The notes under the pieces: model-generated
What the model was told of the DNA's origin: nothing
The model's database searches: none
What the model saw: the letters and a program-made list of their open reading frames with translations, nothing else
Translations under genes and position numbers: made by a program
Source of the DNA: Nannocystis sp.
GTDB taxonomy: Bacteria; Myxococcota_A; Polyangia; Nannocystales; Nannocystaceae
Direction: 5' to 3'
Assembly (NCBI GenBank): GCA_016712315.1
Contig: JADJRG010000004.1
Location: 1-50,875 of the forward strand
Length of the DNA stretch: 50,875 nt
Shown here: one piece after another, positions 1 to 10,143 of the stretch
Numbering within the stretch: position 1 is the stretch's first letter
Layout of the letters: the number at the start of each line of letters is the position of its first letter

Positions 1-188
1 CAAACCGCCCAGCGCCACCCCAAAACCGCCCACCTCCCCCAGAAGCCTGAGGTCCACGCAACCCACCCAGCCCGCACACCCCGCCGCCGCCGCCCACCTC
101 GGAGGCCGCCGAAGCCGCCATCGTGGCGTCCTTCACGGCGGCTCTCACCCGAACCCTTCGTGAAGCCCGAGCGGGGGGGCCCCAATGA
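1..188 (+). CDS. 3' end of an upstream operon gene (partial)
   Basis: The gene start lies outside the window. The frame ending with TGA at 186-188 reads convincingly only in its last part, about 100-188, as an Ala-rich helix ending in REARAGGPQ. Its stop overlaps the ATG of the next gene (ATGA at 185-188), the same coupling used by most genes downstream, so this is probably the tail of a preceding operon member. Upstream of about 100 the frame is Pro-rich and unconvincing, and an indel may be present. No family is recognised. Confidence 0.35.
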
Positions 189-1484
189 CCGCTGCCGAGC
201 TCTTCGATGCCGTCGTCGCCGCTTGGCGCCCGATCGCCGCGCAGCAGCATCCGATCGAGCTGATCGATCGTGTGCTCTCAAAACACCGCGAGGCGCTGAT
301 CCGCGTGATCGACCAAGAACTACGGGGGACGGAGCCGGCCGCAGGGCAGAAGACCTCGGACGCCGCCTCGCCCGCGGTCGAACCCGCCGCCCGCCGCCCC
401 AAAGCCCACGAGCCCACCCTACTACAGCGGGCCGAAGCCATCGAGATACGCCAACTCCAGGGGATCGCCGCTCACGAGCAGGGCCTCCACAAACTCGCCC
501 TCGCGCTCAAGGAGTTGATCGATCCGATCCCCAAGACACCCGCCGAGATTTCCCGCTATTTTTCCATGGAAGAGGATTTTGTTCAGGAATTCCAGGACAT
601 CGCGAGTGAGATCGATGACTACATCGCGCAAGGCGGGCCGGTAGGCGGCACCCTGGAGCGGATCGCCGGACTACTCCAAGCGAACTTGGAGGCGGACGTG
701 GTGCAGGTCGAGGGCGGCGTCATGACCGTCCCGAGCAACACCATCCGCACCGGCAGCAAGAACGACAACTACGTCCTACGTCAAGACTCCGAGGGTTTCT
801 CGCGTCATGGCATCGAGGTGCTCGGCCCTCAGCTCGACGAAGACGGCGAAGAGAGCGCCTGGATGCGGGTGAAGCCGCTCCCCTCGAAGCAGGGTGTGCG
901 GCCTCTCCAGCGATGGGACGGCCTCATCCACGACCTGGAGGATGAGGAGGCGCTCACGCGGCGCTGGGACCACTACGACATGCTCGCCCAGGCCCTCCGG
1001 CGAGCCCTCGCGACCTCGAGGGCACCCGCAAACTCATCGCCTACGCCAGTGTACTCGTCGCCGCGCCTAGGTGTCGCGGCCGCGCGCGCGAGCCGTCGCC
1101 GCGCGGGCCCTCGAACAGGCGATCGACGAGCACAAGGCCGCCGCCGCCGCGATCGAGGCCGGTCATGAGAGTGAGAGCGCCAAGCGCCTCACCCGCGTCG
1201 CCAAGCACCTCGCCCGCGTCGCGCACGAGATCGCCACCCACTGCGCCGCCGGTCAAACCCACCTGCCGCTCGATCCCGGGGACCAGGCGCCCGAGAACGT
1301 GCCTGATCCCGGGCCCACCGAGGAGCAAGAAGAGCCCGCCGACGCGCCCGACGACCCCTACGAACCCACCCCAGAAGACCGAGATTTCGGCCCTTACGTC
1401 CTCTACAACGCGCTCCAGGTGCTCGTAACCCCGCTCGACCAAGAACCGCAGAAAGGAAACACTCATGCCATTGCAACCAAGTGA
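185..1484 (+). CDS. Hypothetical protein, paralogue of the 7928-9064 gene (two frameshifts)
   Basis: About 433 aa if two single-base deletions, near 1009 and 1080, are restored; the corrected length is then an exact multiple of three. The parts are: an N-terminal module (residues about 4-48) with AAWRPIAAQQ and IDRVLSKHR; a variable linker; a middle segment with VLRQDSEGFS and LGPQLDEDG; a helical segment with HYDMLAQALRR; and a C-terminal helical region with EHKAAAAAIEAG. Each landmark recurs in order in the protein encoded at 7928-9064, which proves paralogy and locates the indels. No catalytic motif or known domain is visible, and there is no signal peptide. The start overlaps the upstream stop (ATGA), and the 3' end overlaps the next gene by 20 nt. 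Function is unknown; a structural or adaptor role within the operon is inference. Confidence 0.75.
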
Positions 1485-2244
1485 CTACCTCGTGATCGTC
1501 AACAAGATCTTCACCGTCATCGCCGAGGCATTCGACGAGATGGACAAGCGTGAAGCCACGCGCGCCGGCTACGACGCCGCGTCTGAGCTCACGGAGACGC
1601 TCGTGCATCTCCGTGAACGGGTCGCCACCCTGGAGACCGTCCAGGCCCGACACGACGACATCAACGACATGGGTGGCGACAGGCTGGCAGCCCTAGAGAC
1701 CGCGATGAACGATCAGCGCGCGATCAGAGACAGCATCAGGTCTATGCTCAAGTCGCTTAGCAGTAGGGTGGATTCTCTGTCTCAACAGCTCGATTCACAT
1801 GACAAGAGGATGGATTCTCTGTCTCAACGGCTCGATCTGTATGGCACAAGGGGAGCGTCCCAGCCCCCCGCCGATACCATCGAGATCTGGCCATCGCGGG
1901 ACGAGCGCTTCCGCGCCATCGAGGACGCGGGCGTTAAGCCCGCCGCCGCCGCGTTGGAAGCCGTCCGCGTCATCATCGAGGCGATGAAGCTCCTGAACGC
2001 GGGAGGAGTGGAGGCATCTGCCATCCGCCACTGGCTATCCTCTGGGCGGTGGAAGCGACAGCGTCAGCGCGCGCCCTTCCGCGAGGCTCGGCGCCTGCTC
2101 GTCGCGCACGACACGACGGACAGGGTCACCAACGAGCACGGCGAGAAGGAGGAGGCGTTGAGTTTCGCTCTCCGCGTCGTGGAGGCGCACTGGTCGGGCA
2201 CGTGGGCGATTGTCCAGGGGGACGCTCCCTCTCAGGTGAACTGA
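1465..2244 (+). CDS. Coiled-coil protein of unknown function
   Basis: 259 aa with no recognised family. Residues about 40-125 form a long coiled coil. Inside it an imperfect heptad-like unit with the core DSLSQQLDS is followed by a second copy, MDSLSQRLD, and the underlying DNA is a near-exact direct repeat (about 1771-1795 and 1810-1834). The C-terminal half is helical, with a basic patch (RWKRQRQRAP) near residue 200. There is no signal peptide and no membrane segment. The start lies inside the end of the preceding gene, and the stop overlaps the next start (TGATG at 2242-2246), so it is translationally coupled on both sides. It could be an oligomerising scaffold, by inference from the coiled coil only. 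Confidence 0.75.
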   Translation: MPLQPSDYLVIVNKIFTVIAEAFDEMDKREATRAGYDAASELTETLVHLRERVATLETVQARHDDINDMGGDRLAALETAMNDQRAIRDSIRSMLKSLSSRVDSLSQQLDSHDKRMDSLSQRLDLYGTRGASQPPADTIEIWPSRDERFRAIEDAGVKPAAAALEAVRVIIEAMKLLNAGGVEASAIRHWLSSGRWKRQRQRAPFREARRLLVAHDTTDRVTNEHGEKEEALSFALRVVEAHWSGTWAIVQGDAPSQVN

Positions 2245-3131
2245 TGGCCACCGACCTCATGACGCAATCGCACAAGCTCAAGGCCGACCTGCTCGCGCGT
2301 GGCCACACGCGCGAGCAGGCGCAGGTCCACGTGCGCACGCACCAGTGCCTCGTCGCCCTGCTCGCCGCGGTCGCCGTCCTCTACGGCCCAGAAGCTCGGG
2401 TCGACGCCACCAACCTCCTCAAACCCACGATCATCATCACCGCGCAGGATCGTCCTGTGCTCGTGTACACCGCCACCCTCAACGGCGCCACGATCACCCG
2501 CCCCGGGGGTCAATCTACGAGCGAGATCGAGCGGCGCCTCCACGACATCCGCCGCAAGCTCGCCGCCGAGCTCGCCGCCGAACCCTGCCAGGGTGACCAC
2601 GCGCAGGCCATCCGCCGCGCCCTCGCGCGCCTTCAACGCCCCGACCGCGAAGCGACCGAGCAGGGCCAGCGCTTACTCGCTGCGCTCGCGAACCAAACGG
2701 AGGCGGTCCAGGAGCGGCTGCATCACAGACACGTGAACTCCTGGGTACGCGCGGCGCTCGACCATCTCCGCATCACCATCCGGTTTGAAATCGAGATACA
2801 CGAGAGCACAAGCGCCGTCATCTACCCCACCGAGCTCGCCTACGAAGCCTGGCGTGACCAACTCCGCGTGATGGCGCACGCTCTCACCCTACGGGGCGCC
2901 CCAGCGCTCACCCTCGACCTCACGAGGCTCAGAGCATCTCGAATCGGCGACGAGCACAGCGCCGAGCTCGATCGGATGCGTCTCGACTCCACCCGCCGGG
3001 CTCTATTCTCCCAACAGATCGAGAGGGCCATCCTGCGCGGTCTCAGCCCCGCCGCGGTGCTGAGGCGAGCCCGTAAGGTCGCCAAACTTCAAGAGCGCCA
3101 GAGCGAGGAGCGAGGAGCGACTCATGGCTAG
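2244..3131 (+). CDS. Hypothetical alpha-rich protein
   Basis: 295 aa, starting at the ATG that overlaps the upstream TGA. Residues about 30-50 are hydrophobic (CLVALLAAVAVLYG) but are preceded by charged sequence, so this is more likely a buried helix or a weak membrane segment than a signal peptide. A short beta-rich stretch (IIITAQDRPVLVYTATLNG) follows. The rest is rich in Arg, Glu and Ala and is predicted helical, with LHDIRRKLAAELAAE and a basic C-terminus. I recognise no domain. It overlaps the M23-like gene downstream by 8 nt. Confidence 0.7.
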   Translation: MATDLMTQSHKLKADLLARGHTREQAQVHVRTHQCLVALLAAVAVLYGPEARVDATNLLKPTIIITAQDRPVLVYTATLNGATITRPGGQSTSEIERRLHDIRRKLAAELAAEPCQGDHAQAIRRALARLQRPDREATEQGQRLLAALANQTEAVQERLHHRHVNSWVRAALDHLRITIRFEIEIHESTSAVIYPTELAYEAWRDQLRVMAHALTLRGAPALTLDLTRLRASRIGDEHSAELDRMRLDSTRRALFSQQIERAILRGLSPAAVLRRARKVAKLQERQSEERGATHG

Positions 3132-3814
3132 AGCGCCCGACTGGCACCACGCACCGATGGCCAAGGGCGATCCCGCTCCGCGCTGGCCCTTACCTGGCCA
3201 CGCCCGCAAATTCGCGACCTGGTCCTTCGGCGGCGGCCGCCCCTTCGGCTGCACAGACGACACCTGCGAGCGCTGGCACGCGGGGATCGACCTCACCAAG
3301 ATCCCGAACGGCGCCCTCGTCGTCGCCCCCGAGGACGCCACCATCATCGCCCTCGATCGGGGCTGGAGCGCCGGCTCCAAGGCCCATTTTAAAAACCGCC
3401 AGCGGCCTCTTCCTCGTGCTCGGCGGCTTCCACCCCGGAACACATCACGAGTTTGGCCTCACCGTCGGCCAAGCGATTCAAAAGGGCCACAAGCTCGGCC
3501 GAGTGCTCGGCAGCTATGGGATGATCCACCTGGAGACCTACGGCGACAAGGATCGCAAGGCGAACTCGGTATGGCGCGTCGGCAACCCCATCCCTCGCGG
3601 CCTGCATAACCCCACCAAGTACGTCGAGAGCATGGTCGACGACGCCCCCGCCGTCGACGACGCCTCCCCAAGCCCCACCGAGCCCGCCGCGCCGCCCCCC
3701 GAAGAGGCCCCCTCGACGAGCTCAGGCGCCGCCCCCTGGATCGTCGGCGGGCTTGCCGTCGCCGGCGCCGCCGTCGCGCTCACCTACACCTTACGCCGCA
3801 GGAGCAACCCATGA
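3124..3814 (+). CDS. M23/LytM-like peptidase domain protein with C-terminal membrane anchor (frameshifted)
   Basis: About 229 aa after removing one extra base in the TTTTAAAAA run at 3387-3395. The N-terminal 150 residues resemble the LytM/M23 peptidoglycan endopeptidase fold: WHAGIDL supplies the HxxxD zinc motif, and GMIHLETY aligns with the usual HLHFEV block. In that second block the first His of HxH is replaced by Met, while the second (metal-ligand) His is kept. M23 enzymes cut peptidoglycan cross-links, but this one may be weak or inactive. A Pro/Ala/Glu linker (about residues 165-195) leads to a single membrane helix that starts with APW and ends in LRRRSNP. There is no N-terminal signal, so the topology is likely a C-tail anchor. 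It overlaps both neighbours. Confidence 0.7.
3387..3395 (+). other. Frame-breaking TTTTAAAAA run in the M23-like gene
   Basis: Upstream of this run the M23-like protein reads in frame 1 (ending GWSAGSKAH). Downstream it continues in frame 2 (LKTASGLFLVLGG). Removing one base restores a continuous M23-like fold. Confidence 0.55.
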
Positions 3815-4259
3815 ATCGCCCCCTCTTCGTCGCCTTCGGCGCCATCACTGGCCTCAGCCTCGTCCTACACGGCGTCAATGTCGTCCTCGCCCGGACCCGC
3901 AAGGGCGATGGCCTGGGGACTGTGTACACGATGGGCGACCAAGTTTACCTGGACCAGCTCGCAATCGACCACGTCGCTGGTCGCAGGGGGGTACACCAAG
4001 GGCCGCGCTGGTCTCGCATCATCTTGGACGAGTTTACCCTCACCTTCGAGCCCGCGGTCGATGCCCTCCAGACCAAGCCCGAGCGCCTCTATCGCCTGCG
4101 CCACCCCGACACGGACGCGAACGCGGAAGACGGCGACGAGGGCGACAGCATACGGGAGCTCGCGCAGGGGCTATCTCGCCGCAAGAACGACAATTCGCCA
4201 GGGAGTTTCTCCTACTCATGGCCTCACGTGGCCACTTCCACCGCCAAATTCTCGCATGA
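3811..4259 (+). CDS. Small membrane-anchored hypothetical protein (frameshifted)
   Basis: About 149 aa if one base is added at the GGGG run at 4167-4170; the frame then ends at TGA 4257-4259, just before the next start. Residues 4-27 form an N-terminal hydrophobic helix (LFVAFGAITGLSLVLHGVNVV) followed by Arg and Lys, giving a signal-anchor topology. The rest is soluble, with an acidic patch (DANAEDGDEGD) and a C-terminal helix containing SPQERQFAREFLLLMASRG. The ATG overlaps the stop of the preceding M23-like gene (ATGA). No family is recognised. Confidence 0.6.
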
Positions 4260-4276
4260 CAGCCCCGAGGTCCCTC

Positions 4277-4452
4277 ATGACGACCCGAGCAGACGATCTC
4301 AACCGCGCCCTCGACGAGTCCATCAACCGCGAGAAGGACGCGTGTCTACGCGCCCAGCGCCTATCGTACGCCGTCGTCGCTCTGGGCGCGAGCGTCGCTG
4401 GCTACGCGGCAGGCATGTACACGGCCTACAGGCTGATGGAGAGGAGGGGAAA

Positions 4453-4456
<4 letters not shown>
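4277..4456 (+). CDS. Small single-pass membrane protein, 59 aa
   Basis: It starts at ATG 4277. A charged N-terminal half (NRALDESINREKD) is followed by one membrane helix (SYAVVALGASVAGYAAG) and a basic end, RLMERRGK. The stop overlaps the next ATG (4453-4456, ATGA), which supports a real, coupled small gene. The helix and its Tyr/Arg tail resemble the C-terminal anchors of the genes at 3124, 5981 and 12943. Small membrane proteins of this type are common in particle or secretion operons, but the function here is unknown. Confidence 0.6.
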
Positions 4457-5980
<1,524 letters not shown>

Positions 5981-5984
<4 letters not shown>

Positions 5985-6640
5985 GTTCCACGACAAAGCT
6001 CGACCAGCTACGCAACGACCTTTTTTTAGAAAACGCCGCCTTCGCGGGCAAGCTCCGCGCCGCCGCCGACAAGGAGCCTCTGCGCGAGCAAGCCTGGCAG
6101 CGCCTACTCGACCTCTTCCGCTACGCCGGAGAAGGGGGCCGCAGGCGCTTCCTCGACGCCATGAAGCTGCCTGGCGCCGCCGCCGAACGCCGCCGCACCT
6201 ACGACATTTGTATGCGCTCGGGCGCCAAGAACCACGACGCCTGCCAGGCCGAAGCCGAGGCGCTCCCGCTTTTTCAAGATCTCTTTGGCGCCTACCCCAC
6301 CAGTCACACACCGCAAGCGTGGTGGGCGGCCCCGATCTCCCAGCTCATCGCCGACTACGACCCCGACAACCCGCCCGCCGACGAGTTACGCGGCTGGGAG
6401 CACCAGCTCCGACAAACTCACGGCAAGACCCAAGCCGAGATCCTCCTCGGCGTGGGAGCAGCCTTCGAGGCCGCCGAAGATGCATTGGGCGACACCTACG
6501 GCTCCGTCGTCGAAAGCGCCACCGACGCCCTCAACGCCCCACCGTCCCCCAAACCATTCCCCTGGCTCAAGCTCGGCCTCGGCCTCAGCGGCGCGACCCT
6601 CGTCGGCGCCCTCGCGTACCGGATCACCCGCAAGCCCTAG
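5981..6640 (+). CDS. Hypothetical protein with C-terminal membrane anchor
   Basis: 219 aa, intact. The N-terminal about 185 residues are soluble and helical; Cys residues occur at YDICMRSG and HDACQAE, with a Trp-rich segment (AWWAAPISQ). The C-terminus is a single membrane helix entered by PFPWLK and ending AYRITRKP. This matches the Pro-Trp/helix/basic-tail layout of the genes at 3124 and 12943. There is no N-terminal signal, so C-tail insertion is expected. The start overlaps the previous stop, and the following gene begins 3 nt after the stop. No family is recognised. Confidence 0.75.
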
Positions 6641-6642
6641 CC

Positions 6643-7257
6643 ATGACCCTCTCCACAAAAGACGCCGCACGGATCACCCTCGCCGCCGCAGCTCTTGTGG
6701 AAGGCGCCGCCGCGCTCAAACGCCATCACGAGCGCGCGAGCGCCTTCGAGGCCGCCGTGGAGCGGGCCACCGCCCTCAGCCGCCGCCTCGTCGTCATCGG
6801 CGACCCCGACGCCGGCATGCACACCCGGATCGTGCGCGCCTACGGCTGCGGTGACGTGTGCCTCGACAAGAACGGGTGCCCGGCTTGCCCTGTGACGATC
6901 ACCGCCGATCTCACCAAGGGCCCCATCGAAGGGATCGCCGACGACACCGCCGTCATCTTCGTCTCCTGCGTCCTCGAATACGTAGAAGACCTCGACGCCG
7001 CGCTGCGAGAGATCGCGAGGATGGCAGGGAGCGGCGAAAACGTCTTTATCGTCGGCGTCCAGCCCTGGACCCTCACCTCACGCCTCTACCCCGGCGCACG
7101 TTGGCGCGGCACCGTCGTCTCCCGCGGCGACGAGCACGCCGTCGACATGAAGCCCGTGCGCAGCGGCGAGAAGCTCGCCTTCGCCGCCGCGCTCGGCCTC
7201 ACCCTCGCCTCAGCCTTCTGGCCCGACAAACCCAACAAAGGAACGAACAAGCCATGA
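6643..7257 (+). CDS. SAM-methyltransferase-like protein
   Basis: 204 aa. After a helical N-terminus, the sequence RRLVVIGDPDAGMHTRIV sits where class I methyltransferases have motif I, although the Gly-rich loop is atypical. AVIFVSCVLEYVEDLDAAL resembles the motif IV region of type-11 methyltransferases, followed by a helix and strand (ENVFIVGVQPWTLTS). A four-Cys cluster (CGDVCLDKNGCPAC) lies between these motifs and could bind a metal. Residues about 185-195 are hydrophobic. The stop overlaps the ATG of the ParA-like gene (ATGA at 7254-7257). The substrate is unknown, and the methyltransferase assignment is tentative because motif I is poor. Confidence 0.5.
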   Translation: MTLSTKDAARITLAAAALVEGAAALKRHHERASAFEAAVERATALSRRLVVIGDPDAGMHTRIVRAYGCGDVCLDKNGCPACPVTITADLTKGPIEGIADDTAVIFVSCVLEYVEDLDAALREIARMAGSGENVFIVGVQPWTLTSRLYPGARWRGTVVSRGDEHAVDMKPVRSGEKLAFAAALGLTLASAFWPDKPNKGTNKP

Positions 7258-7889
7258 TCATCTCCGTCCACAACACCAAAGGCGGCGTCGGCACCGCGAC
7301 GCTCCTCCCCCACCTCGCCCACCTCGCCACCGAGGCCGGCCACAAAGTCTACAGGACGACAGACAGCGTCCAGTTGCCCGAGACCATCGACTCGGATCTC
7401 ATCCTGATCGACGGCATCAGAGACGATCTGCCCGCGTGTGTGCTCGTCATCCCAATCACATGCCGCATGGCCGAGGAGCACGCTCACGAGCTCGCGGACA
7501 ACTTCCGCGGCCCCGTGATCTATCTCCCCAACATGGGCCACCGGCTCAAGTCCGTCCCGCCCCACTTACCCGTCATCGTCGCCCAGACGATCCCCTACAG
7601 CCACGCCATCGCCTACGCAGCCGACCAAGCGCGGCTGGTGTGGGATGCCCCAGACGGACGCACCAAAACATCCCCCGGCGCCATCGCGCTCCGCTCCGCC
7701 CTGCTCGACGTCCTACGCCTCGCGAACGCGGAACCCGTAGAAGAAGACACGAGCGAGCCAATGAACGACGATTACCTCCTGCTCGCCAGCCTGTCCGAGG
7801 TCATCCATGCCGCGTTGGCGCAGCCCGAAGACGAAGAGACGAGCGAACCCACGACCCCGCGCTCCGCCTCGCTGACGTCGAGGGCATAA
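7254..7889 (+). CDS. ParA/MinD-like protein with degenerate P-loop
   Basis: 211 aa, intact. The N-terminus MIISVHNTKGGVGTATLL is unmistakably the deviant Walker A region of ParA/MinD ATPases (normally KGGxGKTT), but the catalytic Lys is Thr and the following Thr is Ala. The first signature Lys (NTKGG) is kept. A Walker-B-like strand, DLILIDGIRDD, and a strand/helix pattern through LPVIVAQTIPYS and LVWDAPDG fit the fold. ParA proteins position plasmids, chromosomes or large assemblies on DNA or membrane. With this loop, ATP hydrolysis is unlikely, so a nucleotide-independent or partner-activating role is inferred. A C-terminal acidic extension (residues about 165-211) is not part of the fold. 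It is coupled to the methyltransferase-like gene upstream. Confidence 0.65.
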   Translation: MIISVHNTKGGVGTATLLPHLAHLATEAGHKVYRTTDSVQLPETIDSDLILIDGIRDDLPACVLVIPITCRMAEEHAHELADNFRGPVIYLPNMGHRLKSVPPHLPVIVAQTIPYSHAIAYAADQARLVWDAPDGRTKTSPGAIALRSALLDVLRLANAEPVEEDTSEPMNDDYLLLASLSEVIHAALAQPEDEETSEPTTPRSASLTSRA

Positions 7890-7930
7890 CTGACGACCGC
7901 GCTCGCATTCCTCGAGGAAGGGAGAGCATG
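7890..7930 (+). pseudogene. Remnant 3' end of a deleted tandem copy
   Basis: Between the ParA-like stop and the next ATG, one frame reads TALAFLEEGRA and ends in a TGA overlapping the next start (ATGA). The gene at 7928-9064 ends with almost the same residues (ALAFLEEEEGRA) and the same ATGA junction. The DNA around both junctions is near-identical (GCGCTCGCATT, CTCGAGGA, GGGAGAGCATGACGACCCCG). This is what remains when a tandem duplicate is deleted. Confidence 0.6.
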
Positions 7931-9064
7931 ACGACCCCGCCGACCCCAGCCGCGATCTTCGAGGCCGCCCTCGCGGCCTGGCGCCCGCTCGCCGCGCAGC
8001 AGGGCTCGCTCGATCTGATCGATCGCATCATCGCCAAACACCGCGCGCACCTCATTCACCTCATCGAGCAGGAGCTCGCGGAGCTATACCCTCCCGCTGG
8101 GCAGGAGCTCGCCAGTCTGGCAAAGAGCCTCGAAGAGATCGCCGAACCGACCCAGAAGACGCCTCAAGAGATCCGCGAGTTCTTCGGGCGCCTCGTGTCC
8201 GCGTCGCCGCGCTTCTCATTCCTGCGCCGCTCGGCCGCAGCGCAGAAACACGACCTCGTGATCGTGAGATACCCCGACACCGAGGACGAGACCCTCGCTG
8301 TCCACATAGGCTCCCTGCTCGGTGTCGGCCACGAGTGGCACGTCGGCGAGCGAGGCCACGTACTCCGTCAAGATCGCGAGGGAGTCTCTCTCCACGATGT
8401 CGAGCTACTCGGCGACGATCTCGATGAAGAGGGCAGGATGACGGACTATGTCGCAGTCAAGCCCGGCAGGGTGACGACGACCGGCTACAACCTGCGCCAA
8501 GGCTCCATCTCCCTCCGGCACGGTGACCGCCTCATCCGCCGTTTCTTCATCGCCCCGGGTTGGGACGACAAACACACGCTTGGCCAATTAAGACTAGAGA
8601 GTTACTGGCAGCACTATCACATGCTCGCCAAGGCGCTGCGGCGCTCCCCGCTCGAACTCGAGCGCACCCGCCAGCTCCTCGCCTACGCTGGCGTCCTCGT
8701 CACCGCGCCCGCATGCCAAGGCCGCGCGCGGACCGTCGCCGCGCGGACCGTCGACCGCGCGATCCACGAGCACAAAGCCGCCGCCCAGGCGATCGAGAGC
8801 GGCCAAGACCAGCTCGCCGCCGAGCGGCTCGCCCGTGTCGCTCGCTTCGTCGCCCGCGCTGCCCACGAGGTCGCCTCCGCCTGCGCCAGCGGCCAGGACC
8901 TACCGCCCCCGCTCGCCCCAGCCCTGTACGACATCCCCACCTCACAAGACCAACCATCCCTCTTCGAGCAGACCGCTGATCCCTACACAGACCACCCCGA
9001 GCTCACCCCAGAGAGGGTCAAAGCCGCGCTCGCATTTCTCGAGGAGGAGGAGGGGAGAGCATGA
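7928..9064 (+). CDS. Hypothetical protein, intact paralogue of the 185-1484 gene
   Basis: 378 aa. The N-terminal module (residues about 8-52) contains AAIFEAALAAWRPLAAQQ, IDRIIAKHR and LIHLIEQEL. A middle region carries VLRQDREGVSLHD and LLGDDLDEEG. A helical part with HYHMLAKALRR follows, then a C-terminal helical domain (EHKAAAQAIESG, LARVARFVARAAHE) and an acidic tail ending FLEEEEGRA. Every block except the extreme C-terminus matches the protein at 185-1484 in order, although the overall sequences have diverged. It is therefore an old paralogue that has been kept. There is no signal peptide, no membrane helix and no enzyme motif. The start is set by the ATGA overlap with the remnant upstream, and the end overlaps the next gene (ATGA). 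Function is unknown. Confidence 0.75.
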   Translation: MTTPPTPAAIFEAALAAWRPLAAQQGSLDLIDRIIAKHRAHLIHLIEQELAELYPPAGQELASLAKSLEEIAEPTQKTPQEIREFFGRLVSASPRFSFLRRSAAAQKHDLVIVRYPDTEDETLAVHIGSLLGVGHEWHVGERGHVLRQDREGVSLHDVELLGDDLDEEGRMTDYVAVKPGRVTTTGYNLRQGSISLRHGDRLIRRFFIAPGWDDKHTLGQLRLESYWQHYHMLAKALRRSPLELERTRQLLAYAGVLVTAPACQGRARTVAARTVDRAIHEHKAAAQAIESGQDQLAAERLARVARFVARAAHEVASACASGQDLPPPLAPALYDIPTSQDQPSLFEQTADPYTDHPELTPERVKAALAFLEEEEGRA

Positions 9065-10143
9065 CGACCCCGCCGACCCCCGCCGCGATCTTCGACGCCG
9101 CCGTCCACGCCTGGCGCCCCATGGCGGCCGCGCGCTACTCGCCCGATCAGGTCGATCGCGTCATCTCGAAGCACCGCGGGCATCTGATTCGCCTCATCGA
9201 GCAATCCCTACAAGAGCGCCGCGACCGACGGGGCAGGGGAGCGCCGCGCCCCTGGTGGCAGCGCACCCCCGGCCTCCCGCGCGCGGACAACACCGCCCTC
9301 AAGCACGAAGCACTCTCGATCCTCACGGCTGTCCGCGCCTACCTCTACGATCCCGAGTGGGGCCTGCTCGACGAAGAAGACGCCGCCGCCACCATCCACG
9401 AGGCCATCCTTCCGCACTGGCCCCTCGACGACGCCGAGCGCCTGATCCAAGCCGTCGCCGACCTCGACGGCGGCCTACGCGACGAAGACTCTTTTTTAGA
9501 AGAACTCACCGCCGCCCTACGCGACGGCCACGCCCCCGAGCTCGAGATCCACACCATCACCCCCGATCAAGCCTGCGACTTCGTCGCCCAGCACCACCGC
9601 CACCTGCCCGACTGCAACCGACGCGGCCTCCTCCACGCCCTCGCCGCCCGCTGGCGCGGCCAGATCGCCGCCGTCGCCCTCGCGGGCGCCCCCACTGGCC
9701 GCTGGGGCCGCGCCACCGACTGCCCCCCCGAAGGCACCTTAGAAATCACCCGCGTCGCCAGCCGCGCCGGCCTCCGCCGCTACGACCGCAAGGGCCGCGA
9801 CGTCCCCGTAAACGCCGCCTCCGCCCTCGTCGCCCACCTCATCGACCTCCTGCCCACCAGCGGCCGCGACGCCCCCGGCTGCCGCCTCGTCACCTACCAG
9901 CTCACCTCCGAAGACGGCGCGATCTACCGCGCCCTCGTCGCCAAGGGTTTACGCCCCGTCGCGCTCAGCCGCCACGCCCAGGCCGGCGGCGCACGCACCC
10001 GCGTCGCCCTCCCTGGCGAAAAGATCCGCTGGGAAGCCGGCCCCGCCGCCGCCACACCCGATTGGAGCCTCCTCCAACCCTCCCACCGCCCCGGCGCTCA
10101 AGCCGCCTTCGCCGCCTTCCTCGCCCGAAAGGAGCGCCGATGA
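9061..10143 (+). CDS. Shared N-terminal module fused to XF1762-like acetyltransferase domain
   Basis: 360 aa. Residues about 8-52 repeat the N-terminal module of the preceding gene (AAIFDAAVHAWRP, VDRVISKHR, LIRLIEQSL). The first 40 nt of coding DNA, including GAGAGCATGACGACCCCG, are also nearly identical, so the fusion arose by duplication of that 5' end. A helical middle follows. Residues about 180-345 resemble the phage-associated XF1762 family, GNAT-like: FVAQHHRHLPDC, a strand pair around GQIAAVALAG, GTLEITRVASRAG, RLVTYQLTSEDG, then a Gly-rich loop and EKIRWEAG. The substrate is unknown; in phages such proteins often lie near DNA-modification genes, and here a PAPS-reductase-like gene follows with an ATGA overlap. 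Confidence 0.65.
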   Translation: MTTPPTPAAIFDAAVHAWRPMAAARYSPDQVDRVISKHRGHLIRLIEQSLQERRDRRGRGAPRPWWQRTPGLPRADNTALKHEALSILTAVRAYLYDPEWGLLDEEDAAATIHEAILPHWPLDDAERLIQAVADLDGGLRDEDSFLEELTAALRDGHAPELEIHTITPDQACDFVAQHHRHLPDCNRRGLLHALAARWRGQIAAVALAGAPTGRWGRATDCPPEGTLEITRVASRAGLRRYDRKGRDVPVNAASALVAHLIDLLPTSGRDAPGCRLVTYQLTSEDGAIYRALVAKGLRPVALSRHAQAGGARTRVALPGEKIRWEAGPAAATPDWSLLQPSHRPGAQAAFAAFLARKERR

